Assembly: GCA_963781035.1 (NCBI GenBank)
Contig: CAWAEN010000004.1
Location: forward strand, 682,001-746,000
Origin: SZUA-35 sp963781035
GTDB taxonomy: Bacteria; Actinomycetota; Acidimicrobiia; Acidimicrobiales; SZUA-35
Direction: 5' to 3'
Length of the DNA: 64,000 nt
Both the position numbers and the translations under genes were made by a program. Numbering within the stretch: position 1 is the first letter of the stretch; each line of letters begins with the position of its first letter. Below, in pieces: positions 54,878 through 64,000 of the stretch. Below the pieces are notes generated by a model. That model was given only the letters and a program-made list of their open reading frames with translations. It had not been told where the DNA came from and did not search any database.

Positions 54878-57800
54878 ATGATCGTTCGCATCCTCGCGGT
54901 TGGTGCCCTCTTCGCGGCTGTGCTGGGTCCGATTTCCCTCCCCCAACCGGCCGGTGCCGGCCCGGCTGACAACTTCTCCCTCACCAAGACAGACAACGTC
55001 GGCGGCGAGGCGCTGATCGGTGAGGAGATCACCTACACGCTGCAGGCAACGGGCGATCACACATCGGCGGCCCCCCTCTACAACCTGTCGTTCCGTGACG
55101 TGCTGCCCGTCGGCGTCGACTACGTGTCGGCCTCACCGGCGCCGACCGAGGTGCTCGTGGATGTCCCCTCGGCCGGGGAAACCACCGTCATCTGGTCCAA
55201 CGTCTCCGACCTCCCCGCCGCCTCGCAGGCATCGGTCCAGATCACGGTCGACACCAACCCTGACTTCGCCCCGGTCAACGGCGGCTCGAGCACCGTGCCT
55301 GTCGGGTCGACCATCACCAACAACGCCGAGTCGGCGGCCAGCCTCAATCCCTTCTTGATCCCCGACTACAGCTTGACCACGGGTGCGTTCACCGGCGACG
55401 TAGACGGCAATGCGACCGCGTCGCGAACCGTGTCGATCATTCCGCTCCGCGTCAGCAAGACCGCCCCGGGCGAGATGCTGCGTGGTGTTCACGGTGCAGG
55501 TACCGCGGGCGAGATCTACACCATCGAAGTCAGGAACAACCCGGACTACGCAACCAACAGCGTCACCCTGGTCGACGTCCTCCATCCGGGCCTCGAGTTC
55601 CTCGGCTGTGACACGTACTACTCGGCCGACAACACCACGGTCGGAGAAGAGTGGACCGGCTCCGGTCCGGTCGCCACCGGTGCCGGATGCGCTCCCACGC
55701 CGATCAGTGTCGACACCGACGGTGCCGGACAGACCATCGTCACCTGGGACCTGGGCAACCTCGCTCCGAACGCGGTCCAGACCATCACCTACCGGGCGGG
55801 CATTCCGCTGTTCGAGAACCGTCCGTTCTCCGCTCCCCCGACTGCAGCCAGCCTCGGCCAGGGCCGCAACCTCGACAACAACACGGGTGCGTCGACGGGA
55901 GAACCTGATCGAACCACCAACACCGATCCGGAGCTGCTGACAGCGCCGGAGCAGGGCCTCGACAACACGGCGACGGCCACCGGCATCTACACGCCGACCG
56001 GTGCCGCGGCCAGCGACTCGGACACCCACGTCGTCGAGTCAGAAGACCTGATCATCACCAAGTCGATGAGCGGCACGCTCACCCAGGGCAGCACCGTGGT
56101 GAGCACGCTCACGATCAGCACCTCGGAGTATCGCGACTTCACCGATCTCGTGATCCGTGACCTCATGCCGTCCGCCCTGTGTTTCCTCGGTGGGTCAGAC
56201 GTCCCCAACCCGGGTGGGAGCGATTGGCGAACAACGGATTGCCCCGGCGCCGGTATCGATCCAGTCGACGATCAACGGAACCCCTGTGAACGTTGCCTCC
56301 GTTCGCGAGATCGACAGCGGCGGCCCCTACGGCTCCGGGCGATTCGAGCTCGTGTGGGACTCTGTCGGCACGAGGAGTGCGCTGGCGAACCTCGACGCCG
56401 ACCAGTCGATCACCATCGCCTACTCGAGCGTCGTGCGCGAGTTCTATCGCGGCGGCGGCGCTCAGCTCCTCGGCGAGCCGGTCTTGGCCGGCGACTCGGT
56501 TTCCAACGGGGCGGAGGTCGCTGGTCCTGACACGGTGTCGGCCTTCCGCCCTGGCCTCATCGCTGACCCGGTCGACGCTGATGGGGGCATCGACGGCGAC
56601 ACCACCAGTGCGTCGATCGCGAACGCTCTCCCGACGTTGAACAAGCGGGTGTCGGCCAAGGCCGGTCCGTTGCTGGACGGTTCGTCTGTCACCGGAGCAG
56701 TCTGCGACACCGACTACGCGTCGATCACGTGGGTGGAGGGCGACCCGACACCCGAGGGTGGCTTCGGGCCAGGCGACATCGTCTGTTTCGAGCTGGGTGC
56801 ATCCTTCCCGGCGAGCGTCGACTTCGAGGGTGTGCAGATCCAGGACATCCTCCCGGTCGGTCACACCTACGTCACCGGTTCGGCCGCCCGGGTCACGACG
56901 ATCGACACGATCTCGGCCACCACGGTCACCGAAGCACCGAACCTCGTGACCTTCGAGGTCAGCGGCGACGGCAACGTCGAGGCGACGGGCAACGAGTTCC
57001 GCTGGGTCATCGCGGCCCGCATCACCGACAACACCGACGGTGAAGCCAACGACATCAACGCCAACCTCGAGAAGATGGTCCACAACAACAACGGCGGACT
57101 GGTGTACCAGTTCCGGGATCAAGCAGCCGTGGAGTGGACCGAGCCCGAGGTGCGAATCGCCAAGGGCGTGGCCGACGTCAACGGCGGGGCCGCCAATCCA
57201 GCCGATTTCGATGGCTCGCTGATCGGCGGATCGACCCGTGTCGAGGTGGCCGGCGGTGACGTCGTCGGATTCCGGGTCGACGTGTGGAACGAAGGCAACA
57301 CCGATGCCACGTCGACCGAAGTCCAGGACATTCTCCCGACTGGGCTCACGTGTTCCGAGGTCAGCAACATCCTCCCCAGCACTTCACCGTCGTCGCCTCC
57401 TGTGCCGGCCGGCGTGATCACGTGGACCGGCCTCACGGTGGACGCATCGACCGGTGCCGGTGACCTCGTGCCGGACGACGAGGACAGCGCACCGATCACG
57501 CTCACCTACGACGTCACGATTCCGGCTTCGGTCGACCCCGACCCAGGACTACGTCAACACCGCAGGTGTCGCGTTCTACCAGGCGGGCACGAACGAGACG
57601 GGACTGTACGACTACTACCCGGCCGACAACATCGATCCGGCCAACGCAACGCAGCGAGAACACCGACGCAGCAGACGACCAGGCCTTCTTCGACACGCCG
57701 GCACCGACGGTCGACCAAACTCCAGCGCTCTGCCATCGGCGAGGCCGGCAACGCTCAGAATGCCGCGCTCCTCGGCTCGGCCGATCAGGCCACCATCGGG

Positions 57801-60800
57801 GAGATCATCCAGTACCAGATCACGGCGACCGTTCCCGAGGGAACGACGGTCTACAACGCCGAGATCCGCGACGTCCTGCCCGCCGGCCTGTCCTACTTCT
57901 CCGGTAGCGGCCTGTTCGCCGGCACGGTCTCGAACCTCCAGCCGACCGTCACCAGCCCGACCGGGACCGCGGCGCTCACTGTCGGCACTGTCGTCAACTC
58001 GAGTGGCACGGTGACCTACGCACTGCCCGATCCGTACACCAATGCCGCCGCCTCCGGCGACGACTCGGTGACGATCACCTTCTACGCCCAGGTGAACGAC
58101 ACGATCGGCAACCAGGCCGATCCCACCGCCACCTCATTCGACAACCGAGGCCGGTTCGACTGGGAGGACGCCGCGGGCAACAACCGTCCGGACGCACTCA
58201 GCAGCATCACCCAGACCCGTGTCGTCGAGCCGAATCCGGTCATCGTGAAAGATCACACGGTGCCGGCCGGCAGCGTCAGCGCTCCCGGCGCCACCATCAC
58301 CTACCGCATCACGGTGACCAACCCGACAACGGCCACCAACGTCTCGGTCGCTCACGACGTCACGATCGTCGACGACGTACCGGTCGGAGCCACACCGCTC
58401 GGTGCCGGCGCTGTCCCCGTGTCGGCCAACGGCCAAGTCGTGCCCTCCACCGGTGTCAGCCCAGCCGGGACCTTCGACGGCATCTGGTCCGAGACCAATC
58501 GAACCATCACGTGGACCCCGACGGACTGGTCGGCCCTCGACGCCATCGAACCCGAACGGCACCGCCCGTTTCACCTATCAGGCCGAGGTCGATGATCCAG
58601 CCATCGCCGCTGCGAACCTGGTGAACACCGCAGACCTCACGGCGTACAGCCTCGATCAGAACGTGCTGCCGACCGACGACCCGAACGAGGGTGACACCCG
58701 CACCTACACCGACAGCGACACCGACCTCATCATCGTGCCGCTGGCCGACATCGTGAAGGACATCGAGCCGTTCAATGCCGGGGACCCGACGGACGACCGG
58801 GCCACGGCGACGGTCGGCGAGCCGATCGACTACGAAGTCACGGTCACGGTTCCTGCCGGAACCGCAGCGTACGACGCGACCATCTTCGACGACCTGCCGA
58901 CCCGGCTCGAACTCGACAGTTTCGGATCGATTGCCGTGACCAGCGGCTGCGAGGTGCTCGACTCCTCCACCGGCCTGTCCACGGGTACCCCCTTGGTCCC
59001 TGGCGACATCGAGACGCTGAATCCGAACGGCGGCGATGCCTCCGTGCTCGCATGGTTCGTCGGTGACATCTATTCCAACGCCGGCTGCTCGATCACGGTC
59101 GCCGTACACGACCCACGTCACCGACGTCGCCGCGGCCGGCGACTCGGTGACCAACCAGGCCACACTCACCTGGAACGACACCGACCAGGTCGTGAGCGAC
59201 ACGCCGGCCTCCTTGCCCGCCGGCTACGACAGCCCCACATCGCCTTCCTGGACCGTCGACGCCGGCCCCACATCCGAGACCTTCACCGTCGTCGAGCCGC
59301 AGCTCGAGATCGACAAGGACGTTTCCGAACTCTCGGGCGCCGCGCTGGTCAATCCCGTGTGTGACACCGTCACCGGCAACGCGGCCGACAACGACGGCCT
59401 TGCGACCAACGGTTGCGACACCAGCGCTGGTGAGCAACTCCGCTACACCGTTGACGTCCGCAACGAGGGCACGAGCCCTGCGCACGATGTCACCTTCGTC
59501 GACCTCGTGCCGGCCGGCCTGACCCCGCTCCAGACCGTCGGTGGTGCTTCCGCCACGACGACCGGCCAGACCATCACCGGCAACAGCGGCTCGATCGGCA
59601 CGTGGAATCAGACCGCCCGCACGATCACCTGGACCAACGCCGGCCCGATCGGCGTCGCCGCCTCGGTCACCGTCGACTACGACGCCGTGGTCGATGCATC
59701 GAACGATCTGCAGCGGGGCGAAGATCTCACGAACACCGCTGACGTCGACACCTACTTCAACTTCTCCAGCGCCGAACGCGCCTCGATCGTGGGAACGAAC
59801 CCGGCCAACGACGACATCCCCACCTATGGCAACGGCACCGGGGCGACCCGTGGTGCCGTGACCCCGGACGCAGTCACCGTGGAGATGCACTTCCCGCAAC
59901 TGAGCGTGGTCAAGAGCGCCACCACCGGTCAGAACACCGCAGACGTACGACTCGACCAGTCCTTCTCGTGGACCATCGTGGTGACCAACACCGACCTGGT
60001 GGCTCCGGCCTTCAACGTCGACCTCGTCGACGTGTTGCCCGTCGGTTGGACCTACGACGCCAACTCCGCCCTGATCACCACGCCGTACAGCGGTGGCCCG
60101 ACGGCCGTGGAGCCGACATCGTGTTCCGCCGACACCGGCGTCTGCGGTGACGCTCCATCGCTGAACACCGAGACCCTCTCCTGGCCGAACGTGATCATCG
60201 GAAGCGTTCAACCGCTCGACCCGGGCCAGACCATCACGCTCACCTTCACGGCTACGCCTCAGTCGGCCGCTCTGACGCCGGACCAGGCCACTGGTGAGTC
60301 CTACACCGGTCCGACGAACGGCCACACCAACAGCGTGACCGTCACCGGTGAGGATGCGACCGGCTCTCCGAGCTGTTGCGACCCGGACGGTGCCGGCGCC
60401 GACGCCGCCCGAGGAGTACACCGACACCGACACCGCCGAGGTCTTCATCGCTCGGGCCGACATCGCCGTCGACAAGGCGATCACCCCGATCGACGTCGAC
60501 AGCGACCCTGTCAACGGGCCGTACTGGTTCGGCTCGTATGTGAACTACACGATCACCGTCGAGAATCAAGGCCCGGACGCGGCCAGCGGTGTGACCGTGT
60601 CCGACATCCTGGACCCGGCCTCGCTCGAGTTCGACTCCGTGGTGAGTGTCGACCAGGGAACGTTCGACGACACGACCAACATCTGGACCGTCGGAGCCAT
60701 CCCGAACGCAGCAAGCCGCCAGATCGTCCTCCGGACCCGACTCGTCGGTCTCGGATCGGTCACCAACATCGCTCAGAACGCAGCGTCCGATCAGTACGAC

Positions 60801-63800
60801 TCGGACTCGACGCCGGGCAATGACGTTGCCGTCGAGGACGACCAGGACTCGGTCACGATCGTGGTCGCGCCGACCAGCCTCGGCGACTTCATCTGGCTCG
60901 ATCTCAACAGCGACGGTGTCCAGGACGGCACCGAACCGGGCATTCCCGGTGTCGAAGTGGACATCACCTGGAACGACCCCGCCACCGGCGCACCCCAGAG
61001 CTACACCACTGTCACCGGATCCGATGGTTCCTATGGCGTTCCACTGGCGGTCGGTCTCCCGGCCGAGACCGACATCACCGTGACCGTCGACGTGGCGAAC
61101 TCTCCGAACCTCGTCGGTCTGGTTCCCACGTTCGATCGTGACGGCGGGCTCGACGACACCGCTGTCGACCAGATCGCCACCGGCGATCAGGCGCTCCCGA
61201 GCGGCGCGCTCGCCGACCTCGCCTACGACTTCGGTTACAACGGCGACCAGACCCTCGGTGACAAGATCTGGTGGGACCAGGACAACTCGGCCGATGCCTC
61301 CAACGGAGTCGGCGAACCCGGTGTGCCCGCGGTCGACGTCACCGCCACCTGGTACGGGTGGGACGGACTGCTCGGTACCGGTGACGACGTGGACTTCGTC
61401 GACACCACCGATGCGGCCGGCGACTATCTCTTCCAGAACATGCCCGCCGGCGACTACCGAGTGGTGGTCGACACGGGTGACCTGCCTTCGGGCCTCACCG
61501 TGCAGACCTTCGATCTCGACGGCACGGGCACGGCCGACACCGCCACACTCACGCTCGACCCGAGCGAGACACAGCTCGATGTCGACTTCTCCTATCGCGG
61601 CAACGGCACGATCGGCGACACCGTGTGGTTCGACCACGACGGCAACGGAGCCATCGGCACCGGCGAGCCGGGGATCGGTGGTGTCACCGTGACCCTCGTG
61701 TGGGAAGGCGGCGACGGGATCGCCGGCACCAGTGACGACGTCACCATGACGACGACCACCGCGGCCGACGGAACCTATCTGTTCGAGCGGTTGCCGCAAG
61801 GTGACTTCTCGGTCACCGTCGATGACACGACCCTGCCGGGCAACATGACGCAGACCTTCGACGACGACGGCGTCGGCACAGGACACACCTCGGCGACCAC
61901 CTTGACCGCCGGCGTGCCGAATGACCTCGATCAGGACTTCGGCTACCGAGGCCTCGGCTCCATCGGCGACACCGTCTTCTTCGACGTGGACGGCGTCGAG
62001 ACAGACGGTCTCCTCGACGTCGGCGACGCAGCGATCGGGAACGTCCGGGTCACCGTCGTGTGGGCCGGCGCCGATGGCGTGGCCGGCAACGGCGACGACT
62101 TCAGCTTCACCGACACCACCGACACATCGGGCAACTATCTGGTCACCGACCTTCCTCACGGCACCTACACGGTGACGGTCGATGACACCGATCTGCCTGC
62201 AGGGCTCACCGGCCAGACCTATGACAGCGACGGCGTCGGCACGGCCCACACCTCGGCGACGACGCTCGACGGGACGAACCCGAACGATCTCCTCCAGGAC
62301 TTCTCCTACACGGGCGAGACCACCGGTCTCATCGGCGACACCGTGTGGTTCGACGCCAACGCTGACGGCATCGAGGACGCAGCCGAGGTCGGATTCTCCG
62401 GCGTCGACGTGACGCTGCTGTGGTTCGGGCCCGATGGCATCGAGGGCAACGGCGATGACGTCAGCCAGTCGACGATCACCGACGGCAACGGCCAGTACCT
62501 CTTCGACAACCTGCCAGAGGGTGAGTTCCGGGTCACGATCGACCCCGCCACGCTTCCCGCTGGGCTGACCCAGACAGCCGACTTCGATGGCACGGCAACG
62601 AGCGACACATCACTGGTGACACTCGACACGCTCAACCCATCCAACCTGGATCAGGACTTTGGTTACACCGGCGTCGGATCGCTCGGTGACACCGTCTGGC
62701 TCGATCTGGACGCTTCCGGTACGGCAACGATCGACACCGGCGAGCCGGGCATCCCGGGCGTCGACGTGATCATCGTGTGGACGAACCCTCAGGGTGCGGA
62801 CATGACGTTCACCGTCACCACCGACAGCGACGGCATGTATCTGTGGCCCTCGGCCCCGTACGGGGACTTCACGATCACCGTCGACACCGCCACCCTTCCG
62901 GCCGCCATGGTCCAGACCTACGACGACGACGGCCTCGGAACGGCCGATACGTCGCCGGCAACCCTCGATGGGGCGAACCCGGACGACCTCGATCAGGACT
63001 TCAGCTACCGAGGAACGGGCTCTCTCGGTGACACGGTCTGGCAGGACGATGACGCCGACGGTGCCATCGATGCGGCCGAAGACCTGCTCGACGGTGTCAC
63101 TGTCGTGCTGGACTACAGCGATCCGGGCTCCGGAATCACGTTCACGATGTCGACGGTCACCGCCGGTGGCGGCATCTACACCTTCGACAACCTCCCGGCC
63201 GGTGACTACACCGTCTCGGTCGATCCCAGTACCTTGCCCATCGGCTTGGCACCAGTCTTCGATCTCGACGGAACGGCAACTGCCAACACGGCCGATGCCG
63301 CTCTCGGTGCGGGAGTCTCACGAATCGACGTGGACTTCGGCTATCAGCCACAGACCGATCTGGCCATCGACAAGTCACACGTCGGCGACTTCGCCGTCGA
63401 CTCCGATGACGACGGGATCTCCAACCTCTGGACGATCGCGGTGACGAACCTCGGACCGGCCACCGCTCAAGCTCCCGTGGTCATCAGCGACACACTGCCG
63501 GCCGGCATCACCTATGTGAGTTCGGTCGGTTCGGCCTGGGACTGTTCGATCACCGGACAGGACATCTCCTGCACCCTGGTCGACGGCGTCGGTGCCGACA
63601 CGTCGCTGGCGGCGAACGCCACCGCTTCGGTTGACATCGTCGTCGAGGTGGACGCCTCCGCTGCACCAGGAGTGACCAACACGGCAACGGTGAGCACCTC
63701 GACGGTCGACCCGAATCCGGACAACGACAGCGATGACGACCCGACGGACGTGCCGCTTTCCGTGCTCACGATCGACAAGTCCGTCGATGGCGATGTGAAT

Positions 63801-64000
63801 CAGAGTGGGCGAGCCGTCTACGTGGTCACGGTCACCAACACCGGGCCATCGGCAACGCGGGGTGACGTCGTGATCTCCGACTCGCTGCCGTCCGGCCTCA
63901 GGTTCGTCAGCGCCACGTCAGACGTGGAGACGGCGAGCTGTGTGTTCGCTGAGGGAACCGTCACCTGCACCCATGCTGACGCCATGGCCATCGGCGATAC
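54878..64000 (+). CDS. Giant secreted surface protein with DUF11 and SdrD-B-like repeats (frameshifted; cut by window edge)
   Basis: Starts MIVRILAVGALFAAVLGPIS with a clear signal peptide (cleavage near AGAGPADN); an ATG at 54809 would add 23 residues. DUF11-type beta-sandwich repeats fill 54,960-60,870: LTKTDNVGGEALIGEEITYT, LRVSKTAPGEMLRG, IIVPLADIVKDIEPFNAGDP, QLEIDKDVSELSGAALVNPV, QLSVVKSATTGQNTADVRLD. Each has a YxxxVxNxG-like strand and DxLPxGL motif. Seven SdrD-B-like domains follow, then two more DUF11 units (IDKSHVGDFAVDSDDDGISN). Frame shifts occur near 56255, 57537, 57655, 57720, 58555, 59103 and 60375. More than 3,000 residues are in view with no stop by 64000. Cell-surface adhesin or S-layer-like; sorting signal not seen. 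Confidence 0.85.
60876..63350 (+). repeat. Seven tandem SdrD-B-like domains
   Basis: Units of 110-125 codons begin at 60876, 61251, 61608, 61959, 62328, 62679 and 63021. Each opens with a form of SIGDTVWFDHDGNG, continues GEPGIGGVTVTL and DGTYLFERLPQGDFSVTVD, and closes with a DFxYxG box. The D-x-D-G-x-x-D-x-x-E pattern is calcium-binding in staphylococcal Sdr proteins. The frame is intact throughout this block. The second unit has a longer insert, and the last lacks the GEPG box. Confidence 0.85.

Noticed and set aside
60342..62249. 635-codon open frame on the minus strand
   Set aside because: It is antisense to the SdrD-B repeat block. Its residues (many R, G, V, D in repeats) mirror the repeats of the plus-strand protein, which has recognisable domains.

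Overview
The window is high-GC, gene-dense DNA. Its families (PPOX/F420-type reductase, MmyB-like XRE regulator, NarL-type two-component pair, SCP-type thiolase with DUF35, GTG/TTG starts, many ATGA stop/start overlaps) fit an actinomycete. A marine or soil member of the Acidimicrobiia is my best guess, from gene content only; no rRNA, tRNA or CRISPR array was seen. A dominant technical fact is that many genes are split among two or three frames although their motifs stay intact. Most of these breaks look like single-base indels in the assembly rather than decayed genes. Breaks are dense at about 5.6-17.7, 21-26 and 52.8-60.4 kb, and rare at 27.7-38.7, 39.6-46.4 and 47.7-51.9 kb.

Region by region. 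0-3.4 kb: a carnitine operon (gamma-butyrobetaine dioxygenase, beta-keto acid cleavage enzyme, L-carnitine dehydrogenase) with a divergent IclR regulator and a perfect palindrome between them. 3.4-5.6 kb: an orphan LuxR-type response regulator bracketed by a repeated palindromic element, then a drug-type MFS transporter. 5.6-11.7 kb (minus strand): ArsR-like regulator, SDR, hydantoinase A/B subunits and a DAO-type FAD oxidoreductase, a catabolic operon for a cyclic amide or N-methyl amine. 11.7-18 kb: a bacterioferritin-like protein, a thiolase/DUF35 pair, a DUF2786 protein and a homodimeric E1/transketolase-type enzyme. 18-27.7 kb: SDR, histidine kinase/response regulator divergent from an MMPL exporter, F420-type reductase, an orphan molybdenum hydroxylase large subunit, and an XRE regulator with a clear operator. 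27.7-38 kb: small regulatory and housekeeping genes, TetR with twin operators in front of a methyltransferase, an ABC-2 exporter, and an ArsR/ArsI organoarsenical pair. 38-39.6 kb: glucose-6-phosphate dehydrogenase.

The most unusual part is 39.6-64 kb, which looks devoted to the cell surface. A translationally coupled trio (degenerate GGDEF/receiver protein, membrane-anchored HEAT-repeat protein, processive GT2 polysaccharide synthase) faces a lipoprotein glycoside hydrolase with a CBM9-like tail. A desaturase follows. Next is a 1,393-residue protein that joins a cytoplasmic HD-GYP-like phosphohydrolase domain, through a membrane segment and a Thr/Pro linker, to extracellular cadherin-like, thrombospondin-3-like and FG-GAP repeats. 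After an alkylsulfatase-like hydrolase and a glutamine-synthetase-like gene, a giant secreted DUF11/SdrD-B-repeat protein runs off the right edge. My inference is that nucleotide-type signalling domains, polysaccharide synthesis and two giant surface proteins act together in attachment or envelope remodelling.
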